Below, piece after piece: positions 10,801-20,681 of a DNA stretch of 64,000 bases. The stretch comes from Hysterangium stoloniferum (lineage: Eukaryota; Basidiomycota; Agaricomycetes; Hysterangiales; Hysterangiaceae). Position numbers and translations under genes: made by a program. How positions within the stretch are numbered: position 1 is the first letter of the stretch; each line of letters begins with the position of its first letter. The notes below the pieces were generated by a model. The model was not told where the DNA came from and made no database searches. It saw only the letters and a program-made list of their open reading frames with translations. The stretch covers positions 124,001 to 188,000 of the forward strand of contig WHVD01000130.1 in assembly GCA_015178975.1 (NCBI GenBank). The letters are read 5' to 3'.

Positions 10801-12387
10801 AAGTAAATATGGTATACTCGACAGGTGGGAATACATTATCTCAGGTTTAATCAACGGCTTCGATATTGGGGTAAAGGACTGCATATCACGCACTGTCATT
10901 TTTTGAAAATCACAAATCCTCTTCATTAGACACGGACTTTATATACAAGTACATAGCGAGCGAACAAGGGGCTGGACACTACTCTCGGGGCTTCACCCCA
11001 GCGGAGCTAGAGCAGATCATCGGCCCATTTCAGACCTCCCGACTGGGCCTGATCCCAAAACCAAACTCCAACACTTACCGCCTAATCCAAGACCATTCCT
11101 TTCCCCGGGGAGACCCAGAATACCCTTCCATAAACAGTGGAATAAATTCAGACAACTTCCCCACAGAGTGGGGCACCTTTGCGGACACCGCAGCACTAAT
11201 CTTATCCTTACCGGATGGCTGTGTAGCGGCCACATTCGACATCTCTGCCACATACAGAGTGACCCCCATAAGACCAGATCAACAGAACGCTTGCTGCATT
11301 TCGTGGGACGGCTTGGTATACGTCGACCGAGCAGTAGCATTTGGTCTGGCCTCCAGCGCTGGAGTTTTTGGCAGCATTGCAGATATGCTGATAGTGCTGT
11401 ATCGGAAGGCAGGCTTCGGATGGCTACTCAAATGGGTGGACGACTTCCTAGCCATTCGCCTTCCAGGTCAGATTTGGACAGAAGAGGACTTCATCACCTT
11501 GTCCGCCCAATTCAGGGTCCCATGGAGCAGAAGCAAAACACGACCATTTGCAACAGTGCAGAAGTACATCAGCTTCCTAGGGGACTTGAACTCCAAGACA
11601 GTTGCTGTGCCACCAGAAAAACTATGTGCAACCCTCACCTTGATCGCGCAGTGGATGGCAGACGGCACACAGTTCTCAGCAAACAAGGCGGAGAAGCTAC
11701 ATGGGAAGTTGGTGCACTTGTCGGCCATCTTCCCATGGATCAGGCCCTTTCTCCGGTCCATCGCGGCATTCACAAGTGGTTTTCATTCTCGCAGAGCACA
11801 CCTATTGCCAACCCCATCAGTGCGAGCGGATCTCTCCTGGATCCAGTACATACTCCGGCATCTTCCAAACAAACTCCCAATTCCATCACCCGATGTAGTA
11901 GACATCGGCTGGTGGGGAGATGCCAGCTCATCCTATGGGATAGGCATCATCGTCGACTGCCATTGGGCCACCTGGAAATGGGCTCCCAGTTTCAAAGTCG
12001 GCCCTCGCTGCGAATGCGATATTGGGTGGGCAGAAGCAGTAGCAGTAGAGCTGGGCCTGAGATTGGCACTGCAGAATGGCTTGCTGCACCATCAACTCCC
12101 TTCTCATTCAATGTTCTTGGTGCACTCTGACAACAGTGGGGTAGTTGCCATTATAAACAAGGGTTGTTCCCGCAGCAAGGAGACAAACAAGGTCCTGAAA
12201 GAGATTTACCACCTACTAGCCACCCACTGAATACATTTGAAAGCCATTTACATACTCTCAAGGGACAACGTGTCGGACGCCCACTCACGAGGACACATCA
12301 CCGAATTTCTCAGGGGTTTCCCGAGGGCAAACACCCACACCGAGATGGATATTCCCATCCATTTGCATCATTGGATCCAATCATTGT
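10750..12387 (+). pseudogene. DIRS-like reverse transcriptase/RNase H
   Basis: Plus strand. The N-terminal part (ILDRWEYIISGLINGFDIGV) is in one frame to a TGA at 10904. After a shift across a run of T and A bases, the frame is open from 10908 to 12230: LGLIPKPNSNTYRLIQDHSF, FDISATYRVTPIRPDQ, YVDRAVAFGLASSAGVF and the catalytic KWVDDFLAI. RNase H signals follow (WWGDASSSYGIGI, then VHSDNSGVVAIINKG). The TGA at 12228-12230 interrupts an otherwise continuous frame that ends HLKAIYILSRDNVSDAHSRG up to a stop at 12387. The family makes cDNA from the element RNA. The copy is inactive because of the shift and the internal stop. Confidence 0.85.
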
Positions 12388-13580
12388 AGCACCGGCGTTG
12401 CTACCAGCACCATTTACCCGAGCATCGAATATATCATCATCTAATCACGGGCACCTAGCCCCATTCCCACTGAGACCTCCATGCAAAGCAGCAGAGAGGC
12501 TGTTCAAGTGGAGAGGTGTCAACACACCCCCGCCAGCTACTATACAGCACCCGGTCCTCCAATTAATCGCAATGATCGCGGCAGAGGCCTCTTTAAAGGA
12601 ACCCAAAGCCTACGGTGCTGGCCTACGAAAATTTCACATCTTCTGCGACATCTTCTCGATTGCAGAAGTGGACAGACTACTGGTGTCCTTCCCAGTGATC
12701 CATTCCTTTGCTCTCTGGGCAGCCGCAGACCCATCATTTCTCAGAGAGGGCCTGGCTGCTGGAACCAGATTCGAGACAATCTCCGTCAGCGTGACAAGGA
12801 AATACCTTTCATCAATCAGGGCATGGCATATTGCACAAGGCTGGCCACCACCGCTGTCTGACAATGAATGCACAAAAATTGAATGGTCACTACGAGGATT
12901 GGAGAACTTACAAGGCACGGCATGAAAATGACCCCTACAACCCCCAGTACAATTGAGGATGTTATTCGCACTGAAGTCAATCCTGGACCTCACCAATGCA
13001 TTCGATGCATGCATTTGGGCAGTGGCTTCATGCGCCTTCTGGGGACTAATGCGTTTTGGCAAGGTTACCGTGACATCCAGACCACACTTTGACACCACCA
13101 AACACCTAAAACGAAAGGATGTTCTAATTAGTCGTGACAACAATGGAAAACGCTACGCACGTTTAGACCTGCCATCTGCAAAGACAGCCAAAGTTGGAGA
13201 GATTCAGGCAGTATTTATAACGGACCAACAGGGAGTCTGCCCGATTGATGCCTTGATCAATTTAGCCAAGGTTGTCCCAGCAGGGCCGGACGATCCTTTA
13301 TTTTTCTGGAGAGATGACAAGGGAGAAGTCAGACCAATAGTTAAAAGGCAGCACTCCACCGGATTAATTCAGTCCTCCAGGCTTGTGGATGGGGAACAAC
13401 CTTTGGCCACTCTTTCTGCATTGGCGGCGGCTCCTTCTTCTTAGCGCAAGGAGTTGATCCCAAGATAGTACGACTAGCGGGCAGATGGAAATCCTTAGCA
13501 TATGAAACATACATAAGGGCCTTCGAGCAAATTGCATCACGGCACATATCGAACCTGTCCGCCAGAAATGCGGCTGCCTA
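12386..13580 (+). pseudogene. DIRS-like tyrosine recombinase
   Basis: Plus strand, three frame segments: 12386-12925 (core-binding region, VTRKYLSSIRAWHIAQGWPP), 12953-13355 (WGLMRFGKVTV with the first catalytic Arg, RLDLPSAKTAKVG) and about 13358-13581 (INSVLQACGWGTTFGHSF, then CIGG, then VRLAGRWKSLAYETYIRAF with the Trp and the Tyr nucleophile). The frames are linked by two frameshifts. In the H-x-x-R box the sequence reads HSFC where the family has HSFR, so the second catalytic Arg is lost (TGC for CGC). The enzyme would integrate circular cDNA without making target duplications; this copy cannot. Confidence 0.85.
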
Positions 13581-13584
13581 GGTT

Positions 13585-13730
13585 GGGTGAGCGGCGTAGT
13601 CTCGCCGCAGTAGTAGGCAGGCCTTTTGCAGGTGAGCAGCGAGTCTTCCCACGCACACGCAGAGAGCTAACGCTCTTCCTCTACCCAACCACTCAGCTCT
13701 TCACTGTCTAGTCCGTAATAGTCGACGCTG
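13585..13730 (+). other. DIRS 3' end with GC-rich hairpin
   Basis: After the recombinase stop there is a GC-rich tail with a hairpin GCGGCG...CGCCGC (about 13591-13608). GTTGGGT (about 13582) pairs with ACCCAAC (about 13684). Such inverted or structured ends fit a DIRS terminus, but without a 5' partner this is inference. Confidence 0.4.
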
Positions 13731-14210
13731 GATGGACTATTCCACACCTCGGCTGTTCTGGGAGCTGTAGCGGCGCTTAGTGGACACGGTGATTAATCCA
13801 TTTAGCATTTACTTTCTCAAATAACTCAACCAAGATGGATGTCAGGGGTGTTACTTACAAGGGTTTACGCGATAAGCAAGGATTCTTGGACCAGCATCAA
13901 ACTGTTCGTTTTACTAATGTAGATCCACATGATTGACGAACAATGTTGTGCTCACTACCTTCCGGCGACCGTACGCGGTATCGGACATTCTCTGATTGAG
14001 GATGTTGGAGATAATTATATAGGAGATTTTGTTTCGCGGGAACGTGTGAAGGAGAAATCCCCGTCCCTTCCACAGAGGGGTGAGAGGAAACTTCTGGAGG
14101 GAGACTTGAAGGCTTTGCTGCATAGCCAACACAAATATCGACGTCTGGTGTCTCCCCAGAATGCATATACCCACCTCATATGGGCCTACATTCCCCATTT
14201 ATAATCCAAC
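13731..14210 (+). repeat. Amplified module, deletion derivative
   Basis: Matches copy A in blocks: 7632-7790, then a jump to about 7916-7965, then a jump to about 8668-8855. The remainder matches the module 3' region at 35195-35270 (CCCCAGAATGCATATAC). Two internal deletions removed most DUF6533-like exons. Confidence 0.75.
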
Positions 14211-14400
14211 AACTGTGACGATGTGGAACCCCTCATGATCTTCATTGACCCCAACAACATCCTACCACACCTCCTGAAACCGCAACCGCAGACGCTTCGG
14301 CAATGCCACTGCCGATATGCAGTCACATGCTAGATGCCAGATGGAATACCATAGAGGCCGAAATGTCAGAATTTGTAATAGAATACATGTACTGACGACT
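14211..14400 (+). repeat. Module 3' flank
   Basis: Similar to 30985-31170 and 35275-35445 (shared words such as CATTGACCCCAACAACATCC and TGCAGTCACATG). No gene seen. Confidence 0.6.
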
Positions 14401-14945
14401 TACTGGTAACGAGCTTGCCGAAACAATAAAGGAACGTTCAGAGAGGATCTATGAGCTTGTCAAGAATGTAAAGGAGCATTCAGAGAGGAGCGGCGGGTGT
14501 GCATTTTCCAAAGATTTAAAGAAGTATTTAGAAAAGAGCGGTGGAGCTGCCAAGAGTGTAGAGGAGGATTCGGACAGGAAGGACGGCCTTGCCAAGCATT
14601 TAAAGAACTATTCAAAGAGAAATGTCGAGCCTGCCAAGGTATTAAAGAGGCAATCAGAAAGAAGTATCAAGCTTGCCCAATATTTGAGGAAACATTCAGA
14701 GGAGCACACCGACTTTGCAAAGAATTTAGAGGAGCACTCCGGGAGGAACGAGCTTACGAAGCATTTAAGGAGGAACCACAAGTTTACCAAGAAGTTCGAT
14801 GGGAGTTCGGGGTGGTTGCAGTGGCTATTTCCGCAAGAGTTTTCTATCCTTGACCAGCAAAAGATCAGCGTAGAGTATTTTTACGAAGCCACCGCCGAAG
14901 GAAAATCGAGCTTGGTATGTGACACCTTGACATGCATCAGTCTAC
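14401..14945 (+). repeat. 42-base tandem repeat array, copy 1
   Basis: About nine units of 42 bases (14 residues) run from about 14407 to 14790. In one plus frame each unit reads like L-A-K-x-L-K-x-H-S-E-R-x-x-x, for example GLAKHLKNYSKRNV and KLAQYLRKHSEEHT. That frame stays open through the array and on to EYFYEATAEGKSSL, where a GTATGT donor-like site follows at about 14916. A second plus frame is also open over the array (CQAFKELFKEKCRA type), so the coding frame is not settled. If translated, the first frame gives amphipathic, highly charged helices. Related arrays are at 25574 and 36390. Confidence 0.6.
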
Positions 14946-15031
14946 CACTACCTTCAATTTATAGTCAGTGTCTCTAGCTAGGAAAACGTTCCAGTGTCGT
15001 CAACACTAAGGAGAGTGTTGAAGAGGAATCA

Positions 15032-15890
15032 CTAAATACTGGCGAAAATAGAGTCGTCATTAGACAAGCCATAGAGGGAACGTTGCCGAAAATGGAATGT
15101 CCAAGATCCAGTCTCGGAGAAGGGGATTCGGAGGATAGTTGAAACAGGACTCCGAGGCAGAGAAAGCTGTCAAAGATGTCAGCCTTCGCATGATATGAAA
15201 TAGGTAAGTTGTATACCTGACATGCAGAGCCATTCAACAGCCGATTTGATGATGAGATACTCAAGACAACTCCAGAGTCAATGAATGTAGATGCTTTCTG
15301 ATAAAATACATCGGGCTTTATAAAAATATTATAACATCAACCACGGATCTACATACCTTTCTCGTCTAAGAACCTATTCAACAGCATAAAAAATGGATTG
15401 TCTTCCCCGATCGATTTCATTGGGAGGAATGTAATCAGATGGTTATCAACCTGTTACCAAAACAATCATCCCAATATCAAGACAACAAAAAGAATACAAC
15501 ATACAATCTCGCTCTCAATCCCACTCCAAAACGTAAAGCCAATCTCCATCACCACCTCAAGGACTTCCTCCTTCCTCCTATCCTCTTCCAAGATCACCCC
15601 AACAGCCCCAGCATCCTCCTTGCCCAACAGCGCCTTCCTAGCTTCGTCACTCATTAACGGCTCCTCACTCTTCTCTCCAGGCGTGTTCGAGAAGCTTCTC
15701 CGAGGACGCATTCTATCATATCCACGCCCCCTCTCCGCAGAATCGAAATATCCGCCTCACACCTCAGCCGCCCACACCTTTGTATCGCATTTTCCTTCGA
15801 CGTGGGTCTTGGGGGCTTCTTCGCGGCGATTACCTCTGAGGAGCGTGTCTAGCGGGCATGCGACGTTTCTTTTGGGTTTGGGTTTGAATG
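15032..15890 (-). CDS. Unrecognised multi-exon gene, copy 1
   Basis: Minus strand, four exons with canonical short introns: exon 1 up to 15505 (RRSFSNTPGEKSEEPLMSD, DEARKALLGKEDAGAVGV, EVVMEIGFTFWSGIESEI); intron 15451-15504; exon 2 15357-15450 (VDNHLITFLPMKSIGED, FFMLLNRFLDEK); intron about 15294-15356; exon 3 15217-15293 (STFIDSGVVLSISSSNRLL); intron 15168-15216; exon 4 to a stop at 15032. The same exon order and reading is kept in copy 2 (26040-26900), which supports a real gene. I do not recognise the family. The 5' side beyond about 15730 contains a stop in this copy, so it may be truncated. Role unknown. Confidence 0.6.
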
Positions 15891-16275
15891 CTTTAAAGAG
15901 CAGCTATTGAAGAAGCAACTGCAGAGAAACTAAGCATCTCACATTGTTTGTTGCATACATAACACTGACCGACGGTTTTCAGTCATCTTGAGATTTAAGT
16001 TCCGAACATAAAGGATTTGATTTCATCCACGTGAGACGTGTTGCAAGAGGTGTCCCCTAGAGAAGATTATAAGAGTGGCAAAAAATGGTGGCACAGTCAA
16101 AATATTAATTGTTCTTCCCAGGTTCCGTAACGACTGCTGATGGTGAGGGAGTAGAAGAGAACAGTCACGAGGAACACCAAGAAGACGAAAAAGAGATGGC
16201 TGGAAAGCCGGGTGTAATGCCTCCCCAGATTGCATCTTCTAATAACGTGTTTAAACGACAAACATTTGGCGGTTC
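15891..16275 (+). repeat. Module region between gene copy and LTR-like insertion
   Basis: Homologous to 26915-27420 (shared GCATCTCACATTGTTTGTTGCAT-type words; CGACTGCTGATGGTGAGGGA at about 16131) and in part to 31680-31890. No gene seen. The paralogue carries a MITE where this copy reads straight through GAGTAGAAG. Confidence 0.7.
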
Positions 16276-16519
16276 TGTCAGATTATATAATACCAACCAT
16301 TGTTCCAACTGGGTCCATATGATGTACAGCTCTGAGTTCAGTGTGTATATGATCTAATAGGAATGGCACTTAGGGTTATATCCTTAAGTACAGTGTAAGA
16401 CCAAACCTACCCAAGGTCAGATGGTATAGTGGTTAACACCTTTGTTATGTAATTGAGAGATCCTGGGTTCAATCCCCAGTCTGGCTATTCATTTTCTACA
16501 TTACTTATGTTCTCTAACA
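16276..16519 (+). mobile_element. LTR-like insertion carrying a tRNA-like sequence
   Basis: 244 bases beginning TGTCAGATT and ending CTCTAACA, flanked by a perfect 5-base duplication GGTTC (16271-16275 and 16520-16524). The paralogous module at 27413-27425 lacks it and reads GGCGGTTCTCTCCGTGGG. The second copy (25328-25573, opposite strand) has the tidier ends TGTTAG...CTAACA. TG...CA ends plus a 5-base TSD suggest a solo LTR or a TRIM-type LTR. A tRNA-like sequence with pol III boxes sits inside at 16415-16486. No coding frame. Confidence 0.8.
16415..16486 (+). tRNA. tRNA-like sequence (Thr TGT-like, degenerate anticodon arm)
   Basis: 72 bases. The acceptor arm GGTCAGA/TCTGGCT pairs throughout with G-U allowed. 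A box TGGTATAGTGG (16422-16432), B box GGTTCAATCC (16466-16475), T stem CTGGG/CCCAG intact. A TTTT run follows at 16492-16495. By position the anticodon would be TGT (Thr), but base 33 is A instead of U and the anticodon stem is weak, so decoding function is doubtful. Most likely a tRNA-derived pol III unit within a mobile element. Confidence 0.55.
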
Positions 16520-16601
16520 GGTTCTCTGTGTGGGAGTAGACCTGATGCACAGTGGGGTACAGGGGTAGATACTTAATACAAGGGGGGCTACTGCAGTTAT
16601 A

Positions 16602-18204
16602 CAGTGAGGGACAAAACCCTTCCAATGATTTTTAGTTGTGCAAAGATTCTTGAATAACTCAAGAACCACTGTAGATACAGACCTGAAATTTGGTGGTTGG
16701 TTAGGTCTATATGTTATCTATATGCCATTAAAATATTATGACATAAGCACTGGTATTTTCCATGCTATAAATAAAATAATAATAAAATCACATTGGAAGG
16801 GTTTTGTCCCTGGTATAAAAAGAACACAAATCAAACAATCTAGTACTTGGTATAGTCTCCCTTGGCCTTCAAAACAGCCTCAACTCTTCTAGGCATACTC
16901 TCTATCAAATTCTGACAAGTAGAGGCAGGGATCTTCTCTCACTTTGTCTAAACCTCTCCCACAACTTATGAATACTCTTGGGTGCCACTTCATACTCTCC
17001 CAGCCTCTTTTTGAGGTAATACCAGAGGTGTTCAATTGGATAAGGTCAGCAGACTGAGGTGGTCATACCATGACCACAAATCCATTATCTTTAAACCAAT
17101 TGGTGGCCTTCTTGCTCTTGTGTTTGGGATCATTATCTTGCTGAAAGACCACATCTTCTGTGTTCTTGCCATAATACTTCATGATTGCTTGAAGTTCATC
17201 TTCCAGAATGCTAACATAAAGGTCAGCATCCATCCTTCCATCAATTTTGGTGGAATATTCTGGTCCTTCCCACAACATACAGCTTCACAACATCAGATTT
17301 CCTCCTCCAAACTTGACTGTACCCTCAACCACCCTATCACTGAGCCCCTCTCCTGCCCTTTTCCATACCTACTTCCTCCCATCTGGCCCCAAACAATTGA
17401 TTTTTGTCTCATCTAACCAAACAAACCTCTTCCAATCATCCACAGTCCAGTCCTTGTGTCCCAGAGCAAAGCCCATTCTTGCCTTACTATACCTCTTAGT
17501 GAGTAAAGGCCTTTTTCTCTTCACCACAGCTCTCATTCCAGCTTTCTTGAGTGCTCTATGAAAAGTCTTCACTGAAATGGACTTTCCAGTCATATTTTGA
17601 AGGATTTTGGTGACCTCAGTGGCATGTTCTGCCTTCTGAGAAGTGATTTGTTAGAGGGAATAATGAATATCTGAGGGAGAAAGCTTGCATGGATGGCCAC
17701 CAGGTGCTTTGGCAAGTGATGGGCAATGGGTAAAGTGAATTCTGGATATAGTAAATTGACCTCTGCCAGTGATTGCAGAGATCTGAGAAGCAGACTTGCC
17801 CTTATTGAGCAAAATGAAAATGTAGCTAACCTGAGGAGGAGTAAGAGCTTTCATGGTGTAGAATGTTGAGTTGTGGGGATTTTGTTGAACTAGAAAGTGA
17901 ACAGCTATATATATATCTAATTTTGACAGGTCACATGATTTTTATTTGCACTTCTTTGCATATAATCAATAATGTTTTGTGCTGAGCATGTGACTGGGAC
18001 AAAACCCTTCCAATGTGATTTTATTATTATTTTATTTATAGCATGGGAAATACTAATACTTATGTCATAATATTTTAAGAGCATGTAGATAACATGTAGA
18101 CCTAACTAACCACCAAATTTCAGGCCTGTATCTACAGTGGTTCTTGAGTTATTCAAGAATCTTTGCACAACTAAAAATCATTGGAAGGGTTTTGTCCCTC
18201 ACTG
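16602..18204 (-). mobile_element. Tc1/mariner transposon
   Basis: 1603 bases flanked by TA (16600-16601 and 18205-18206). Long inverted repeats of about 215 bases start CAGTGAGGGACAAAACCC and end in its complement. The uninterrupted module at 27483-27500 (CAGTTATAACTCTAC) shows the empty TA site exactly. The inner end of each inverted repeat carries the same GGGACAAAACCCTTCCAATG motif in the opposite orientation. The transposase is on the minus strand and broken. Confidence 0.95.
16880..17854 (-). pseudogene. Tc1-type transposase (DD34E), broken
   Basis: Minus strand. The start (MKALTPPQVSYIFILLNKGK, SASQISAITGRGQFTISRI) is a paired-like helix-turn-helix for inverted-repeat binding. Then KSISVKTFHRALKKAGM, the first catalytic Asp in FVWLDETKI, the second in FQQDNDPKHKSKKA, and the Glu in YPIEHLWYYLKKRLGEYEV. 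Breaks: a stop and frame change near 17650, another near 17370-17280, a TGA in place of the Trp of the usual VMVWPPQS motif (near 17068), and a frameshift just before PIEHLW. The enzyme cuts and pastes at TA sites; this copy is not functional. Confidence 0.9.
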
Positions 18205-19100
18205 TAACTCTACTCTATAAATATATCCCCAGCAAATGCACGTGGCATCAGGATATCAAATAATTGAGGTGTATGATTGTACTCATTTGCCACAGATGGG
18301 TTATTGTGTTCTAGAGCCACAGACTCGTTAGAGTTGCTTCTCATGAGCACATCAGTAAAATGGTATTTGTTCTGGATGGCTCCCAGAGGAGGTCCCCCAT
18401 TCTAGGAAGCTCCTGGACATTGTGGAGTGTGTGGAGCATCCCAGAATAGGTGTACCTCCTCCCAGCATTTAATACCATTTTATTGATGTGCCTGCGATCA
18501 TACTATCCATAATGCACGAGTATGCTGTGAATTTAATTTCTTGAGCAGCCAAGAGTGATGCAACACTGGCACTTGCCAAAATCACACATGACATCTGTGG
18601 CAGATAATCAAGCAGCGACTGTAAAGTAACTATTGTTTAGTTATAATACAATCTTGACTCTTTCAACAGAAATCCAGTTCGTATGGAAGGGTAGGATCAG
18701 ATTAGCATCTGTACTGTATGTCATCACCTGATATTCACTACTACTTGAGTGTATATTTGATGTCGCCATGGATTTAGCACATACACCATTAGAGGTGCAT
18801 GGTGGAATAGGTCTGAAAGTGTCCCTTGACTTACAGCAGTTGATAGTGTGTGGTACCATTTGAGTCCCCAGGCTAGTTGTTTACTGATTAGCCATAGGGC
18901 ATGTAATGGACTTTTCCACACCTCGGCAGTTCTGGTAACTCTAGTGGCACTTAGTGGACACGGTGATTAATCTATTTACTTTCTCAAATAACTCAACCAA
19001 GATGCATGTCAGGGGTATTACTTACAAGGGTTTACGCTATTAGCATGGATAACAAATATCTCTTGATTCTTATCTTGTTCATATATCTTGGAGAATTTTG
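18205..19100 (+). repeat. Amplified module, copy D (partial)
   Basis: Continues the module interrupted by the Tc1 element. Homologous to 27486-28520 with deletions, and holding a MITE at 18350-18488. It includes a degenerate DUF6533-like exon (18655-18860) with TTTCAACAGAAATCCAGTTC in place of CTTCCAGCGG. Further homology resumes at about 19785-19960 after an AT-rich block. Confidence 0.75.
18350..18488. mobile_element. MITE, copy 1
   Basis: 139 bases with terminal inverted repeat CATCAGTAAAATGGTATT / AATACCATTTTATTGATG. It is inserted in the module relative to 27768-27800. The flanking dinucleotides are CA and TG, consistent with a decayed TA duplication (compare copy 2). No coding capacity. 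Confidence 0.8.
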
Positions 19101-19784
19101 CTGCTATGGAGGGTGTTTATAATTACTATAATATCAAATATTTATTAATAAAAGCTTTATTTTTACAAAAATCCATCTTTAAATAGTGACATATCCTCTG
19201 AGAGTATTATATTGTTAACCACCAACCCACCAACCATAAGAAACAATTCTTCACATTACATCCTAAATAATTCAGAGTCAATTAATAGAACCTATTGTAT
19301 ATGGTTTTCCAAGTTATGTAAATACTTGCTAATACTTTTGTTGTTAATTTGTTTTTTAAAAACTAAACTGTAGTTATTTCCTAGTAAAATATGTGAGATG
19401 TCATTGGAAATTTTTCATCCTATAGCCTTCTTTATTAAATGAAACCACCTATATATTCTGGGTATGTTGAATCAAGTAGAAATCTGTTCAGATTGACAGA
19501 TCTATTCCGAAGTAATACATATGTATTTAGAGGTGCCAATGATATACATATGCATAGAATGGACTATTTAAAGGTATCTATTTTTCAAAAGTATTAGTGT
19601 TTCAAACTACTAATTTCTTTTATTGTCTACCCATGTCCGGAAAGATTCTTTAGTTTGTAATGTATGAGAGAGTTTAAAACTTTTTGAAAGTTTTAAAAAC
19701 CAAATTGTGTTTGAATCACATCCCAGATGTTTAAATGACTTTTAGAGTATATTAGAATTTGGTATACTTAATAGTTTTCAGATA
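19101..19784. other. AT-rich block inside module copy D
   Basis: About 680 bases absent from the paralogous position in copies A and B. No coding frame, terminal repeat or clear duplication found. Probably an old insertion of unknown type. Confidence 0.4.
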
Positions 19785-19960
19785 TCCTCCTATGTGGTGT
19801 ATTTACTCCGAGTCATTGGCAATGTGTGGATTAGTATATCTATCCATCAGTGCAATAACTTATCATATGTAGTCCATGACAATTGTATCTCTGGGCCTAG
19901 TCTCAAACCGTTCTTTTCACTTAGCTATAACCATGTGACTGTGTAACATCATTACAGCTG

Positions 19961-20681
19961 TTCTGGATATCTATGGCGGGGTTTCAAAATTCAAAAAAGT
20001 CCCACTTTGGAATTCGGGGACAAATTTTGTGATATCTCCCGAATGGAGTGGAGTTAAGACACAGAATTTTAGGGTATATATTTGATAGTAGTAGAGGTAT
20101 CTATATATGTATATATTTCATCTTATGACACTTTATTTAATATTCAGCTCAATATCACTTCAATGGCTCTCCACCATTTAATTATTATCAGATTTGCCTC
20201 TAGCCTTGGGGAATTGATGTTATGTATTGTATATAAATATTTTATGAGCTGAGGTTTAATGTGCCTTGTTGAACACAGCATACTACTCACTATATGCTAG
20301 CTTGAAATGTGCCTAGTCACCAGGTTCAGAAGGGAGTATTTCTTAGAGTATGGTATTACAGCTCTCACATAGTCTATTATGTTCCCTATATTTTTCTGAT
20401 ATTTTCAGTATTTTTCCCAGCACTGTAAGTGCAGTATTGAGTAAGTTACCTAGTAAGGTAACTGATGTGTAGGTGCTTAGGTAAGCACCCTGTAGCATAC
20501 TCCACTGTGGGTGTGGGAAAGTCTTCTTAGTGTTTACTTTCCTCACACTCACAGGGTGTTTGTCAAGATTTATTCAACTGTTTCAACAGTATTAAGCCTC
20601 AAAACTCAATGAATATTTAGGATAAATATATATTATTATTTCTCAGAACCTAGACATGCATGTGACAAGAATTGAATGATG
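19961..20681. other. Unique AT-rich stretch with a hairpin cluster
   Basis: No gene seen. Between about 20420 and 20560 four potential hairpins follow each other: GCACTGTAAGTGC, GTTACCTAGTAAGGTAAC (20445-20462), GGTGCTTAGGTAAGCACC (20472-20489) and a longer imperfect one GTGTGGGAAAG...CTTTCCTCACAC. Confidence 0.45.

Larger units (their letters stand above)
9001..13725 (+). mobile_element. DIRS-like tyrosine-recombinase retrotransposon
   Basis: Order on the plus strand: gag with zinc fingers (9005-10800), reverse transcriptase/RNase H (10905-12387), tyrosine recombinase (12386-13580). This is the DIRS-group architecture, which integrates by recombinase and so makes no target duplication. It lies between pieces of the amplified module, whose sequence stops near 9000 and resumes at 13731. 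The 5' end starts inside gag with no terminal repeat visible, so it is probably 5'-truncated. A 572-base solo LTR is nested at 9978-10549. Several frameshifts and stops make it inactive. Confidence 0.85.

Noticed and set aside
11168-12130. 320-codon plus ORF overlapping the DIRS reverse transcriptase
   Set aside because: It is the +1 shadow of the RT frame; RT motifs (VDDF, IRPDQQ) are in the other frame.
15398-15910. Plus-strand ORF of 170 codons
   Set aside because: Opposite strand of the four-exon minus gene; exon structure and cross-copy conservation favour the minus strand.
16415-16486. A functional tRNA-Thr gene
   Set aside because: The anticodon loop lacks U33 and the anticodon stem is weak in both copies, so it is treated as a tRNA-derived unit within an element.
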